64,000 nt of DNA from Leptolyngbyaceae cyanobacterium JSC-12 (GCA_000309945.1 CM001633.1:1956292-2020291), one strand, 5' to 3'; shown: positions 18,083 through 28,613, counted from the stretch's first letter. Translations and numbers: made by a program. The notes: generated from the letters alone by a model not told the origin.

Positions 18083-19309
18083 TTATTTACTGGGTCCAGT
18101 CATACCAGCTAGAAGTTGAGGCAGATACCAGATTTGCTGATCTGTTGCAGTTTCTCCTGCCTTGACGTAAGTCGTACCATCTTGCAGATTGATGGGTCCC
18201 TTAAACAGATTAATGCTGCCATCTGCCATCCCCTTGATGAACTCATCCATAAATTTCTCGTTCTCACCCAACGCTTTCCCTTTGAGGAAGCCAATCATAT
18301 CTGTTTGAGGGTCGCTAATGTTGGCAAAATCAGGACCTGACCAAACAAAGCCATTGGGCATTTTGCCATCCATCGCAGTTTTCACCGCATCACCATAGGT
18401 TAATGCCCAGTTATAGAACGGCACACCTAAGCAAATGTCAGGAGCCAAATCACAACCTTTCTGGTAGTCATAGTGGACAAACTTGACTTTCTTGCCAGCT
18501 TCTGCAGCCTTTTTGCCTTGAATGGCTGCTTCGGGGGTATCAATCCCCGACATCACTACATCGTAGCCGCCGTTATAAAAATCATCCGCAACCTTTGTGG
18601 GATCAAGAGTTTTACCAGGAATATTGAACCAGAAGCCAATCCAGGTGACTTTAAATTCCAGGTCTTTGGGGTCTTTCTTGCGGTAGGTTTCCCAGCAATG
18701 TTTTGCACCTAAGTAGGCGGATGAAGCATAGCGTCGGGTTTCATCATTAATCAGTGCACCAAGGTAACCAATTTTGCCCGTTTCAGAACCCAAGGCAGCA
18801 GCGCATCCTGCCATCATTTTGCCGTATTCCATCTTGCCCATAATATTGCCGAGGTTGGGCTGATTCTTGTAATTTTTGCCCTCTTTCCAGGCGTAATCTC
18901 CAGAAGCGTGAATAACTGCAACTTCAGGATGTTTCTTGGCAGTTGCCAGTGCATCGTCCTTGAAGTCATCAGAGTTGAAGATGACCAGTTTGGCACCTTT
19001 GGCAATTAATTCATCAGCAACCTGAGCACCGGTGACGTTGGGACGATCGCCTGGATTCACCTTGTCAGCATATTCCAGCTTAATGCCCATATCTTTTGAA
19101 ACTTTTTCAATGCCTTCAAAGTGTGCCTGGTTCCAGCCTGCATCATTTTTAGGACCGACGAGAACCATACCAACTGTAAAGTTTTTAGTGGCAGCACCGG
19201 GAGATGGCGACTCTCCTGTTCCCGGCGAGGCTTGAGGAGTCGGGCTGCTACAGGCTCCTAGAAGAGTTGCCAGGGTTGCCAGTTGCCAGAAGCGTTTCAT
19301 GTTCATCAT
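18083..19309 (-). CDS. BMP-family substrate-binding lipoprotein
   Basis: A 408-residue PnrA/Med-like (basic membrane protein) binding protein. The start region offers three Met codons (19309, 19306, 19300). A signal peptide ends in the lipobox L-L-G-A-C followed by a Ser/Pro-rich linker to about residue 40. The periplasmic core shows G-M-V-L-V-G-P-K-N-D-A-G-W-N-Q-A-H and G-x-D-T-P-E-A-A, typical of BMP proteins, which in other bacteria bind purine nucleosides or related ligands. The downstream ATPase is its partner. The ligand cannot be read from sequence; nucleosides, sugars or urea-like compounds are all possible. Confidence 0.85.
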   Translation of the reverse strand: MMNMKRFWQLATLATLLGACSSPTPQASPGTGESPSPGAATKNFTVGMVLVGPKNDAGWNQAHFEGIEKVSKDMGIKLEYADKVNPGDRPNVTGAQVADELIAKGAKLVIFNSDDFKDDALATAKKHPEVAVIHASGDYAWKEGKNYKNQPNLGNIMGKMEYGKMMAGCAAALGSETGKIGYLGALINDETRRYASSAYLGAKHCWETYRKKDPKDLEFKVTWIGFWFNIPGKTLDPTKVADDFYNGGYDVVMSGIDTPEAAIQGKKAAEAGKKVKFVHYDYQKGCDLAPDICLGVPFYNWALTYGDAVKTAMDGKMPNGFVWSGPDFANISDPQTDMIGFLKGKALGENEKFMDEFIKGMADGSINLFKGPINLQDGTTYVKAGETATDQQIWYLPQLLAGMTGPSK

Positions 19310-19608
19310 TCACTCTTTCACACACGGTTTGGAAATCTGTTTTCAATTAAGGCGATCGCACTGCCGAGAAATGTATCACAACTGACAAATCCTTCCCTAT
19401 CCCCTATCTCCCCTCTCCGATTCCTAATCTGCAATTCCTTCCCCGTTCCCCTACGCGATACTGGAGAAAGAATGCCGTATTCTAGAAGTCGTTTTTGTGT
19501 AGGGTATCAAATTCAACTACAAGTAGAACTGGCTAGAGGTACGCTATCCTTTTGACGCTATTTGAACAAATACACAAGCTTTCCTACTACGTTTTTAGAG
19601 ACTGAACC

Positions 19609-22218
19609 ATGCTTGAATCTTATCGTCAACACGTTGCTGAACGCGCTGCATTGGGGATTCCACCTCTGCCGTTGAGCGCTCAACAAATGTCTGATTTGGG
19701 CGAGTTATTGAAGAATCCACCCGCTGGCGAAGAGGCATTTTTGCTGGAACTGTTGCGCGATCGCGTTCCTCCTGGTGTGGATCAGGCAGCATACGTGAAG
19801 GCAGGATTTTTGACGGCGATCGCGAAAGGCGATGTTACTAGCCCCCTAATTTCTCCCAAAGAAGCTGTGGAATTGTTGGGCACGATGATGGGCGGGTACA
19901 ACGTGCATTCATTGATTGAAATGCTGTCTGCAACCGATACTGAACTGGCAGAAACCGCAGTTGCCGCACTCAGCAAAACTCTGCTAGTCTACGACGCGTT
20001 TCACGATATTGAAGAACTAGTAAACGGAGGCAATGCCTACGCCACACAGGTGATGAAATCCTGGGCAAATGCTGAGTGGTTCACCAGTCGCCCCGAACTG
20101 CCCAAAGCAATTACCGTTACCGTGTTCAAAGTACCGGGGGAAACCAACACCGATGACCTCTCGCCCGCGCCCCACGCCACTACTCGCCCCGATATTCCAC
20201 TCCATGCAACGGTGATGCTGGAAACTCGGATGCCAGGTGGATTGCAAACAATCCAGGAACTCAAGCAAAAAGGTTATCCTATTGCCTATGTGGGCGATGT
20301 AGTGGGAACGGGTTCCTCGCGAAAATCTGCTATCAATTCGGTGCTGTGGCACATTGGCGAGGATATTCCATTCGTGCCGAATAAGCGATCCGGTGGGTTC
20401 ATTTTGGGCGGCAAAATTGCACCAATCTTCTTCAACACCGCTGAAGACTCTGGTGCCCTGCCAATTGAGTGCGATGTCACCCACCTGAACACAGGTGATG
20501 TCATCACTATCCATCCCTATAAAGGCGAGATTACCAACGAAGCAGGTGAGGTGATCTCCACCTTCACCCTCAAGCCCGACACGATTCTGGATGAAGTGCG
20601 AGCAGGTGGACGGATTCCTCTCTTAATTGGACGAACTCTGACGGATAAAACTCGTTCTGTGATGGGGCTTGGACCTAGCCCTGTGTTTGCCCGCCCCACA
20701 CTACCCGCCGATACTGGAAAAGGCTTTACTCTGGCGCAAAAAATGGTAGGGAAAGCCTGTGGATTGCCTGGTGTCCGCCCAGGTACTTACTGCGAACCTG
20801 TGATGACCACAGTGGGTTCCCAAGACACCACCGGACCGATGACTCGCGACGAATTGAAAGAACTGGCTTGCCTCGGTTTTGGTGCTGACTTGGTGATGCA
20901 GAGCTTTTGCCATACGGCTGCCTATCCCAAGCCTGTAGACATCAAAACCCATCACGAATTGCCCGACTTTATTACCTCACGGGGTGGAGTCTCTCTGCGT
21001 CCAGGCGATGGCATTATCCACTCCTGGTTAAATCGGATGCTATTGCCGGACACCGTGGGAACAGGGGGTGACTCGCATACCCGCTTCCCACTAGGGATTT
21101 CTTTCCCAGCAGGATCGGGACTGGTAGCGTTTGCGGCGGCGCTGGGCGTGATGCCGCTGGATATGCCGGAGTCGGTGCTGGTACGGTTTAAGGGGAGTTT
21201 GCAACCGGGCGTGACTCTGCGGGATATTGTTAATGCCATTCCCTATGTTGCGATTCAGGAAGGCAAGCTGACGGTAGAGAAACAGAATAAGAAGAATGTG
21301 TTTTCGGGTCGGATTATGGAAATGGAAGGACTGCCTGACCTGAAACTGGAGCAGGCGTTCGAACTGACTGATGCCACAGCTGAGCGATCGTGTGCAGGTT
21401 GCACGATCAAGCTGGGGACGGAAACGGTGGCAGAATATCTGCGATCAAACGTTGCTCTATTGAAAAATATGGTGGCACGGGGCTATGGTGATGCCCGGAC
21501 AATCTTGCGTCGGGTTACCAAGATGGAGCAATGGCTAGCAAATCCTACGCTGATGTCGGCTGACTCCGATGCGGAGTATAGCGATGTAATTGAAGTGGAT
21601 CTAGATCAGATTAAGGAACCGATTGTTGCTGCTCCCAACGATCCAGACAATATTAAACTCATGTCTGAGTGTGCTGGAGATCCGATCCATGAAGTCTTTA
21701 TTGGCTCTTGCATGACCAACATTGGACATTACCGCGCTGCTGCGAAAGTCTTGGAGGGAGCGGGTTCAGTGAAGGTACGTTTGTGGATTTGCCCACCCAC
21801 TCGCATGGATGAGAAGCAATTGCGGGAAGAAGGCTATTACGGGATTTTCGCTGCATCGGGAGCGAGGACTGAAATGCCTGGCTGTTCCCTTTGTATGGGC
21901 AACCAAGCACGAGTGGCGGACGGGGTCACTGTGTTCTCTACTTCAACTCGTAACTTCAATAATCGTATGGGCAAGGATGCGAAAGTATATCTGGGTTCGG
22001 CAGAACTGGCGGCGGTCTGTGCCTTATTGGGACGCATCCCCACAGTGGATGAGTATATGGAGATCGTTACTAAGAAAATTGATCCGTTTGCAGGTGATCT
22101 CTATCGGTACCTCAACTTTGACCAGATTGCTGGCTTTGAAGATGAGGGGCGGGTGATTCCGCTGGAGCAGATGCCCCGCATTGAAGACATTCTGGGAATG
22201 CCAACGGTTGCTGGATGA
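19609..22218 (+). CDS. acnB: Aconitate hydratase B
   Basis: An 869-residue bifunctional aconitate hydratase 2/2-methylisocitrate dehydratase that interconverts citrate and isocitrate. The N-terminal HEAT-like domain (1-160), the swivel domain (about 165-380) and the catalytic domains follow in AcnB order. Cluster-ligating cysteines are visible in [10 protein letters not shown] and [15 protein letters not shown] is intact. It is the citrate-to-2-oxoglutarate entry enzyme for nitrogen assimilation in cyanobacteria. It is divergent from the BMP gene by 300 bases. Confidence 0.97.
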   Translation: MLESYRQHVAERAALGIPPLPLSAQQMSDLGELLKNPPAGEEAFLLELLRDRVPPGVDQAAYVKAGFLTAIAKGDVTSPLISPKEAVELLGTMMGGYNVHSLIEMLSATDTELAETAVAALSKTLLVYDAFHDIEELVNGGNAYATQVMKSWANAEWFTSRPELPKAITVTVFKVPGETNTDDLSPAPHATTRPDIPLHATVMLETRMPGGLQTIQELKQKGYPIAYVGDVVGTGSSRKSAINSVLWHIGEDIPFVPNKRSGGFILGGKIAPIFFNTAEDSGALPIECDVTHLNTGDVITIHPYKGEITNEAGEVISTFTLKPDTILDEVRAGGRIPLLIGRTLTDKTRSVMGLGPSPVFARPTLPADTGKGFTLAQKMVGKACGLPGVRPGTYCEPVMTTVGSQDTTGPMTRDELKELACLGFGADLVMQSFCHTAAYPKPVDIKTHHELPDFITSRGGVSLRPGDGIIHSWLNRMLLPDTVGTGGDSHTRFPLGISFPAGSGLVAFAAALGVMPLDMPESVLVRFKGSLQPGVTLRDIVNAIPYVAIQEGKLTVEKQNKKNVFSGRIMEMEGLPDLKLEQAFELTDATAERSCAGCTIKLGTETVAEYLRSNVALLKNMVARGYGDARTILRRVTKMEQWLANPTLMSADSDAEYSDVIEVDLDQIKEPIVAAPNDPDNIKLMSECAGDPIHEVFIGSCMTNIGHYRAAAKVLEGAGSVKVRLWICPPTRMDEKQLREEGYYGIFAASGARTEMPGCSLCMGNQARVADGVTVFSTSTRNFNNRMGKDAKVYLGSAELAAVCALLGRIPTVDEYMEIVTKKIDPFAGDLYRYLNFDQIAGFEDEGRVIPLEQMPRIEDILGMPTVAG

Positions 22219-22341
22219 TAAGTTCTTTCAACCTTTGAATGCCTCCGAAGTTGTGGAAATTTTGGAGGCTAAGGCGATCGCGTTCCTTGCGATAATATTC
22301 CTGAATTATGAAAACGATTTTGCACTTGATTTTGCACTCGT

Positions 22342-23301
22342 ATGACTGCGACTGTTCTCGCTTCAACTTTTTCCTCTCGTGTAGTTAATGGCATTCTTGC
22401 TATTAAGCCACTAGCCAAGCTGGCAAAAAATCGAGCACGTCAGATGATGATCAAACGGGCAGACTCAATTGGAGTACCCTGGCTGGCAGAGGTTGCTGCC
22501 TTAAAAACACGGAGTTGGAGTGAAGATCTGGCAGCGGTAGAAAATCCCAACCTGACCTACCCAGACTATTACCTAACTTCGTTTCACGCCTACGAGGAAG
22601 GGAATTTGGGCTGGGAACCCGCGCTAGAAGTGGAAGTGGCAGCTCATGCAGTGCATGCTCGTATCTGGCAAGATGCGGGAGCAAACGGAGATTTGCAACT
22701 GCGGCAAAGCTACCACGCCTGCCTCAAGCCACAACTCGTGATTGAGCCTCATGATATTGTGGATTTGGGGTGTAGCGTGGGTATGAGCACCTTTGCTCTG
22801 CAAGCAACCTTTCCTAACGCCAATCTGACCGGAGTGGATTTATCACCCTACTTTTTGGCAGTCGCGAAATACCGCACGGACATGCGGGCGACAGGAAACG
22901 GCACCCGGCTGCAAGGAACTGATGCTACTGCTTCTACACCAAGTTGGGTTCATGCAGCCGCTGAAGCAACTGGATTGCCCAATGCCTCTTATGATCTGGT
23001 ATCTGCCTGTTTGCTGTTTCATGAATTACCTCAAGCTGCCGCGATCGCCGTTTTTCAAGAAGCTCGACGGTTACTGCGTCCGGGAGGCTACTTTGCCTTT
23101 ATGGATATGAACCCGCAGTCGGAAGTTTACGCCAAGATGCCGCCCTACATCTTGACCTTACTGAAAAGTACAGAGCCGTATTTAGATCAGTACTTCGCGC
23201 TGGATGTGGAGCAGGCGTTGATGGAGGCAGGCTTTGAGCGTCCTACTATCACACCCAACAGTCCCCGCCATCGCACGGTGGTTGCCAGAATCAAAGACTA
23301 G
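22342..23301 (+). CDS. Class I SAM-dependent methyltransferase
   Basis: A 319-residue protein. Motif I V-D-L-G-C-S-V-G-M-S-T at about 140-150 binds S-adenosylmethionine, with the acidic residue of motif II in L-T-G-V-D-L-S-P. Motif III-like R-L-L-R-P-G-G-Y-F-A-F-M-D-M-N follows. The N-terminal 130 residues form a helical extension with P-D-Y-Y-L-T-S-F-H-A-Y-x-E-G-N-L-G-W, seen in a cyanobacterial/plant subgroup. The substrate is unknown; small-molecule or lipid methylation is the usual guess. It starts 123 bases after acnB. Confidence 0.85.
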   Translation: MTATVLASTFSSRVVNGILAIKPLAKLAKNRARQMMIKRADSIGVPWLAEVAALKTRSWSEDLAAVENPNLTYPDYYLTSFHAYEEGNLGWEPALEVEVAAHAVHARIWQDAGANGDLQLRQSYHACLKPQLVIEPHDIVDLGCSVGMSTFALQATFPNANLTGVDLSPYFLAVAKYRTDMRATGNGTRLQGTDATASTPSWVHAAAEATGLPNASYDLVSACLLFHELPQAAAIAVFQEARRLLRPGGYFAFMDMNPQSEVYAKMPPYILTLLKSTEPYLDQYFALDVEQALMEAGFERPTITPNSPRHRTVVARIKD

Positions 23302-23405
23302 AAAGACTAAGGAATGTGAAAGGATTCAGGAGCCGGGAGCCAGGCAAGTGATGCTAGTAGGTGGTTTCGTGACAGCATTGATTGCCCCTTAGCAACCTGA
23401 ATCCT

Positions 23406-25547
23406 ATGCCATTTCTCAGAGTTACCCAAACCACAAAGTTTAAAGTCAGCACGGCGGACTCCTCCACATTGCCCCCTACTCAAGTCATCGAAGTTCCAGT
23501 TGGGACGAGTTTTAACCTCAAAAGCTATGCTGATGCTGGGTCAAATCATTACCGGGTACAGCTTGCGGGTAAGTTGGGCGATCGCGATACCTGGCACGTT
23601 TATCAACTCCATGTACAAATCATTTCCGATGGCGCGATTGACTCCAGCCAATCTGGACCTGCCTCTGCGGTTTCACTACGAAAATTTCTTTCAACCGTTG
23701 GTGATTTATCGTTGAGCGATCGCCAACTACTGGTTGAACAGGCACTCATCCTAATGGAACGCCTCTATGTTCATCTGCCGCTCAAAAAAGCCATGCATGG
23801 CATTGATCCCATTCAGCGCTTGAGACTACTCCAGGCGAGGTTAGCAGAAACCTTAGAAAATCAAATGCCCAGCGAACTTCAGTTCCACAACGAGATGACC
23901 GCCATCTTCACCTCTGTTCGCGACCTGCACACCAATTATTTGCTACCAGATCCATTTAGCGAAGCGATCGCTTTTCTGCCATTCCAGGTAGAAGAATACT
24001 TTGAGAACAAACAGCCCAAATACCTCGTTTCTAAAATCTTTGCTGGGCTTAACCACCCCACCTTTAAACCTGGCATAGAAGTACTGTATTGGAATGGCAC
24101 CCCAATTCAGCGAGAAGTTGAACTCAATGCTGATCGTCAAGCTGGTAGCAACATGGCTGCCCGGCTTGCCCGCGGATTGGAAGCCCTGACCATCCGCCCC
24201 TTGCTCATCTCCCTGCCGCCCTCTGAAGAATGGGTGATCGTAGGCTACCGCACCCCCGATGGTCAAGAACAGGAGCTTCGCCTATACTGGCAAATCTTTA
24301 CCCCGCAAGCCTCCGCCAGCACAGTTGATCCGAATGTACTCACCCTCCAGGCAACAGCGTTGGGAATGGATATTCAAGCCGATGCTACTCAACAGGCACG
24401 CAAAGCCCTCTTCGCTCCTAACATTGTTGCGGCAGAACAACGTTTTGCCCAGGCAGCTCGCCCAACCGATGTGCCAGTGCAGGGGCTGGAAAGCCGAATG
24501 CCAGGAATTTTTCGTGCTCAAAAGGTGAATACCCCCAGCGGCAGTTTTGGCTATATCCGCATCTTTAGTTTTAACGAAAATGATGTGGACGGATTCGTGG
24601 CAGAATTCATTCGCCTGATCGAACTATTGCCCCAAAATGGATTAATCATTGATGTGCGTGGTAACGGTGGCGGCGTTATTCTTAACGGGGAACGTATCTT
24701 ACAAGTGCTAACGCCTCGCTTCATTGAACCAGAGCGGACAGAGTTTATTAACACCCCTCTGACATTAGAAATGGTGCGGCTGCATTCTGGTGATTCCCGT
24801 CCCTACGAGGATTTCGATCTGACGCCGTGGTTTGCGTCCATGAATCAGGCTGTGAAAACAGGTGCGGTGTATTCCAGTGGTTATCCCATTACGGCAGTGG
24901 AATCTGCGAACAACATTGGGCAGAAGTACTGCGGTCCCGTTGTACTAATCATTGATGCTCTCTGCTATAGCACTACGGATATTTTTGCGGCGGGATTCCA
25001 GGATCATAAGATTGGGCCAATTCTGGGTGCCAGCGATAACACGGGTGCAGGAGGTGCGAACGTCTGGACGCATGAGCTATTTCAGGCAGTCCTGGAAACT
25101 TCTTCCAATTCACCGTTGAAGCCATTGCCTAACGGTGCCAACATGCGGGCTTCGGTGCGCCGAACCACGCGGGTTGGGGAGTTAGCCGGAACACCCGTGG
25201 AAGACCTGGGTGTTATTCCCAATGAGCGGCATTACATGACCAGAGATGACTTGCTGAAAGGCAATGTGGACTTAATTAATCGGGCAGCTAGTATGCTTGC
25301 AAAGTTGCCAGTTTACATGATTTCAATCAAGGTAAATTCCAAGTCTGGAAATGCGCTTAATGCTACGGTGACTACGAAGAACCTGTCGCGGTTGGATGTG
25401 TATGTGAACGATCGCCCACAGCGATCGCTGGATGTGCAAGACGGCAACACCGAGTTACAATTACCACTTCCAACTGGAGCATCCACCCTGGAACTGCAAG
25501 GGTTTGCCGAAAACAAATTGGTAGCTTCTCGTCAGGTCAATTTGTAA
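23406..25547 (+). CDS. S41-family peptidase-like protein
   Basis: A 713-residue protein from ATG 23406 (an in-frame TTG lies at 23382). Residues 1-75 form an SH3-like module (T-K-F-K-V-S-T-A-D-S-S then S-N-H-Y-R-V-Q-L-A) shared with cyanobacterial cell-wall hydrolases. The middle carries an S41/C-terminal-processing-protease core: G-S-F-G-Y-I-R-I-F-S-F, then L-I-I-D-V-R-G-N-G-G-G and A-L-C-Y-S-T-T-D-I-F-A-A-G, where the serine is the expected nucleophile. The last 100 residues form a beta-rich domain. No signal peptide is seen, unusual for CtpA-like enzymes, so export is uncertain. Confidence 0.8.
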   Translation: MPFLRVTQTTKFKVSTADSSTLPPTQVIEVPVGTSFNLKSYADAGSNHYRVQLAGKLGDRDTWHVYQLHVQIISDGAIDSSQSGPASAVSLRKFLSTVGDLSLSDRQLLVEQALILMERLYVHLPLKKAMHGIDPIQRLRLLQARLAETLENQMPSELQFHNEMTAIFTSVRDLHTNYLLPDPFSEAIAFLPFQVEEYFENKQPKYLVSKIFAGLNHPTFKPGIEVLYWNGTPIQREVELNADRQAGSNMAARLARGLEALTIRPLLISLPPSEEWVIVGYRTPDGQEQELRLYWQIFTPQASASTVDPNVLTLQATALGMDIQADATQQARKALFAPNIVAAEQRFAQAARPTDVPVQGLESRMPGIFRAQKVNTPSGSFGYIRIFSFNENDVDGFVAEFIRLIELLPQNGLIIDVRGNGGGVILNGERILQVLTPRFIEPERTEFINTPLTLEMVRLHSGDSRPYEDFDLTPWFASMNQAVKTGAVYSSGYPITAVESANNIGQKYCGPVVLIIDALCYSTTDIFAAGFQDHKIGPILGASDNTGAGGANVWTHELFQAVLETSSNSPLKPLPNGANMRASVRRTTRVGELAGTPVEDLGVIPNERHYMTRDDLLKGNVDLINRAASMLAKLPVYMISIKVNSKSGNALNATVTTKNLSRLDVYVNDRPQRSLDVQDGNTELQLPLPTGASTLELQGFAENKLVASRQVNL

Positions 25548-25575
25548 AATTCGTAAAAAAATTGAGTCTGAGTCA

Positions 25576-25596
25576 GGGCGCGCATAGCGTGCGCCC
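25576..25596. terminator. Hairpin between convergent genes
   Basis: GGGCGCGC (25576-25583) pairs with GTGCGCCC (25589-25596) over 8 positions including one G-U, with a 5-base loop. It sits between the convergent peptidase and GDSL genes. The next 50 bases hold a 14-bp direct repeat (ATTGCATCTTTGAC at 25609 and 25630), a local duplication of the GDSL gene's 3' end. Confidence 0.55.
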
Positions 25597-25627
25597 CAGC
25601 TCATTGTCATTGCATCTTTGACGACTG

Positions 25628-26692
25628 TTATTGCATCTTTGACTGAGTGGGATCGAACGCGATCGCCTTCCGCCGTTTGCGTTTGAATACCATGAGGCTC
25701 GTCATCATTGCTCCAAATATAATCATGCCAGCCGTTGCGGGTGGTTCAGGAATCGCAGACGCGCTGAGAGTTTGAAATGCGGCTTCTCCTACGATGGCGT
25801 GGGCAGTCGTTGAAGGATGTAAACTATCCCAGAACAGATACTGATTGGGGTTTGGACACACTGCAATCGGTTCAGGACGACCTCCAGTGTTGGGAAACAG
25901 AATCGGTGAAGGAAATAGGCAAGCGTTACTTGTATTCGTTAATCCAAACTGCGCCGGATTCGCGATCGCCTGATTAAAGACAGTATTCACATCAAACGGA
26001 ATCAGGTTCACACTAATGGGTGCAAGCTGATTTCCCAGAATCGCCAGCGTTTGTGCCAACAAAGCATTGTGCCCATTGCTCAAAGCCGTTGCTCCCTGAC
26101 TCACCACCGGACCGCGATCGCGCACGAGGGGCACTTGTCCCAGGTCTGGCAAATTTGCCACTAAGAAATTCTTTGCACCAACCCCTGCCAGTGATTGAAT
26201 CGCATCCGCCAAATTTGCCACGGGGATTGCTGGGTTGGTCTGTTGTCCACCCAAATAATCATTGGCTCCTGCCCAGAGAACATAAAGCGCATCAGGGTCT
26301 GCCTGCGGAGTGATTTGAGTAAAATTACTGATTTGCTGCTGTAACCCAGGCAAGACACCCGGAATAGTAGTATTTGTGGTGCCAGTGGTTGACCCTGGAA
26401 AAGCGAAATTGGTTCTAACATTAGAGGTCAACCCTAGGTTAGGCGCAAGATAGTCAACCCAAACAGGACCATTAGAGAACCGTCCGTTGAAATAGCCAAG
26501 CTGGGAAGGTGGAAGCTGGTTGTTGGTAAAGGTGTAGAAGTTGCCGATGTCAGAAAGACTGTCGCCAAATACATAAAGCCCTGTTAATTGAAAGGCTTCA
26601 GCGGTTGAGGGAGTCAGGGCAACTAGAGCAAGTGGTAAAGCACCCATCGCAATTTGGTTGCGAATGGCAGAAAGCGTTTTCGAGTGAGTCAT
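25628..26692 (-). CDS. GDSL/SGNH lipase-esterase with PEP-CTERM tail
   Basis: A 354-residue secreted hydrolase from ATG 26692. A signal peptide of about 33 residues ends in S-T-A-E-A. The SGNH blocks are intact: F-G-D-S-L-S-D (Ser nucleophile, block I), W-A-G-A-N-D-Y (block III) and W-D-S-L-H-P-S (Asp-His, block V), as in thermolabile-hemolysin-type esterases. The C-terminus reads I-P-E-P, then a hydrophobic helix and K-R-K-R-R-K, a PEP-CTERM sorting signal that holds the protein in the envelope until an exosortase cuts it. Homologues act on lipids or esters; the true substrate is unknown. Confidence 0.88.
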   Translation of the reverse strand: MTHSKTLSAIRNQIAMGALPLALVALTPSTAEAFQLTGLYVFGDSLSDIGNFYTFTNNQLPPSQLGYFNGRFSNGPVWVDYLAPNLGLTSNVRTNFAFPGSTTGTTNTTIPGVLPGLQQQISNFTQITPQADPDALYVLWAGANDYLGGQQTNPAIPVANLADAIQSLAGVGAKNFLVANLPDLGQVPLVRDRGPVVSQGATALSNGHNALLAQTLAILGNQLAPISVNLIPFDVNTVFNQAIANPAQFGLTNTSNACLFPSPILFPNTGGRPEPIAVCPNPNQYLFWDSLHPSTTAHAIVGEAAFQTLSASAIPEPPATAGMIIFGAMMTSLMVFKRKRRKAIAFDPTQSKMQ

Positions 26693-26896
26693 TATATCCA
26701 AAGTTTGAAACAGTTTGAGCAAATAAAGCCACATGTATCTTGAGGCAAAATACCGAGGCTGCACAACTTTCAGGAATCATTTGTTGCATAATTGCAACAT
26801 CAAGCTACAAGCATTCCAAGCTTATGAATTTTTTATAGGTTTGTCCGTAGAAGTGCGTAAAGATCCTATGAAGTTGTAGTGAATTTCATGAACTGT

Positions 26897-27187
26897 TCAA
26901 TTCAGTAACTTGTGAATTAGCTCAATTACCCCCGTACCGCGATCGCCTTTCGTCACCCAATCCACCTGTTGCTTAACGGTTGGGAGTGCATTGTTCACGG
27001 CTACGGCATAGCCACACTGGGTTAAAAAGACGAGATCATTTTCCGCATCACCAACCCCAACAATTTGCTCAATCAGCCTGCGCCCAGCTTCGCACCAGCG
27101 TTCCAGAGCAGCAAGAGTCTCTTCTGTGACTTGCCCATCTGTTGCCAGAGTGCCGTCATAATCTGTCGCCAGGGTGGAATAAGACAT
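26897..27187 (-). pseudogene. HAD-family phosphatase with internal in-frame deletion
   Basis: A 96-residue frame. The N-terminal 38 residues match the start of Cof-type HAD phosphatases (L-A-T-D-Y-D-G-T-L, motif I with the nucleophile Asp). They then jump inside R-R-L-I straight to E-Q-I-V-G-V-G-D-A-E-N-D, which is motif IV near the C-terminus. Normal members are 230-280 residues, so roughly 130-150 codons carrying motif II (Thr/Ser), motif III (Lys) and the cap are gone without breaking the frame. The product is unlikely to be an active phosphatase. It follows nurA on the same strand by 55 bases. Confidence 0.75.
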
Positions 27188-27242
27188 TGGAGAACCTTAC
27201 AAATCGCTTTGAGAAGTTGAATATATTTTCTTGAATATATTT

Positions 27243-28415
27243 TCAGCGGCGGCGGGTTTTGCTGACCATTTTGCGGGAGAGGCGGAGGTTGAGTTCTTCG
27301 GAATCTGCCCATTCTTGCAACAGGCGAAAGAAGGCTTGGCGATCTTCTGCTTTGAGCACAGCAGTTTGGTCTGCTGTTTCAATCACATAAGGATAACCAC
27401 CGCCAATAATAATTTCACCCCGCACCCAGTCTAGAACCTGATCAGTCATACCTGCTTCATAAACCCACCGTGGCAACTCTACTCGAACAGGGAACCCATC
27501 GTGGGCTTTGAGATAAGCAAACAGAATTTGATCGGCAATTTTTTCAGGGTACTGGTGCAAAATGCCGAAGCGACGACAACGGAATAAGGGTGTGCGATCG
27601 CCCCACTGCATGAACCGACTCAACAATGGCGCATCGTGCAGAGAAGGGGCTTCCGGCAGGGTGAACAAGCGTTGCAGCATCACTGTCAGGTCACGGGCAT
27701 AAGTTGTGTCAATATAGCCGATCAGTGGCACCCGATAATGTTCACTTGCCTGTAATAAGCGCACCACACATTTAACGTAAAAGTTGCGCGTGTCTTCATC
27801 AAATGCTTCAGCAAAGGTTACGACTAGGGAGCCATCCAAAAATGCCAGACACTCACTACAGCCTGCCCGATCTTCCATGTATTGAATCAGCCGTTCGGTT
27901 TCCATCTGGAAGCGTCGCATATTCACTCGTCGATCCACTGGATCACCACTGTTGGTAGCTTTGAGGTCTGCCGGAGTCATCACATCCACGGCGATATCTT
28001 TCTCATAACGACCATCGGCACAATGCAAGTTTTCAAACCAGCCGATTTGCACCAGCGCGATCGGAATTGATAAATCCTTACCTGGATAAATCTGAGAACC
28101 ATCCACGGCAAAAGTGGAAATATCCATGAGGCGATCGCGCACCCACATCAAACTCTCTTCTCGGTTCTGCCACACCAACCCCGCAGGCATTACCCAATTG
28201 GCAAACTCCGCACACGGTTCCAGGGGTTCCGCACCGCGATCAAGCAACCCAAACGCACCTAACTGCTGCTGCAGCGTTTTTTCTGATTCCTGCGAAGCCT
28301 CTGCCAGTGCCTTACGATAAAGCTGCAACGCCTGAAGCGCCGATTTATCAAATGTGTCAAAATCTGCCCGTTTAGCTTTGAGCAAATTCAAAATCTGAGA
28401 AGGTTTGAGTGGCAT
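27243..28415 (-). CDS. nurA: NurA-domain nuclease
   Basis: A 390-residue protein with the NurA fold. The metal-binding acidic residues lie in F-A-V-D-G-S-Q-I-Y-P (Asp105), F-L-D-G-S-L-V-V (Asp194) and G-Y-I-D-T-T-Y-A-R-D-L (Asp236). Archaeal NurA works with the HerA ATPase in 5' end resection of double-strand breaks; bacterial versions pair with HerA/DUF87 ATPases. No HerA gene is adjacent. The C-terminus is basic (R-K-M-V-S-K-T-R-R-R). The start codon lies only 112 bases from the target duplication of the 11.4-kb mobile element, so its promoter region was probably altered by that insertion. Confidence 0.85.
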   Translation of the reverse strand: MPLKPSQILNLLKAKRADFDTFDKSALQALQLYRKALAEASQESEKTLQQQLGAFGLLDRGAEPLEPCAEFANWVMPAGLVWQNREESLMWVRDRLMDISTFAVDGSQIYPGKDLSIPIALVQIGWFENLHCADGRYEKDIAVDVMTPADLKATNSGDPVDRRVNMRRFQMETERLIQYMEDRAGCSECLAFLDGSLVVTFAEAFDEDTRNFYVKCVVRLLQASEHYRVPLIGYIDTTYARDLTVMLQRLFTLPEAPSLHDAPLLSRFMQWGDRTPLFRCRRFGILHQYPEKIADQILFAYLKAHDGFPVRVELPRWVYEAGMTDQVLDWVRGEIIIGGGYPYVIETADQTAVLKAEDRQAFFRLLQEWADSEELNLRLSRKMVSKTRRR

Positions 28416-28527
28416 GGGATGAAAAATTCAGCGTGAACAGTAAGAACATTTAATACCTTAGTACTATTTCCTGCCAACGCTGCTGTGTCGCACAAAGTGT
28501 AAACGTCCAAATATTATGTCTTTCAAG

Positions 28528-28532
28528 CATGA
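28528..28532. repeat. Target-site duplication, left copy (CATGA)
   Basis: Five bases CATGA immediately before the left terminal repeat; an identical copy follows the right terminal repeat at 39962-39966. A 5-bp duplication is diagnostic of Tn7/Tn5053/Mu-like transposition. Confidence 0.85.
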
Positions 28533-28562
28533 TGTACGGAAACATTAAAGTTGGAAACTGAA
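28533..28562 (+). repeat. Left terminal inverted repeat
   Basis: Thirty bases matching the reverse complement of 39932-39961 at 29 positions; starts TGTACGG and ends with GGAAACTGAA. Confidence 0.88.
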
Positions 28563-28613
28563 CGAGGCTGAAACCCTGATTCTTCCGTCGTCGCCTTACA
28601 GTACTTAACAAGC

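Noticed and set aside
20017-20514. 165-codon frame antisense to acnB
   Set aside because: acnB is full-length and conserved; the reverse frame has no recognisable motif or ribosome site.
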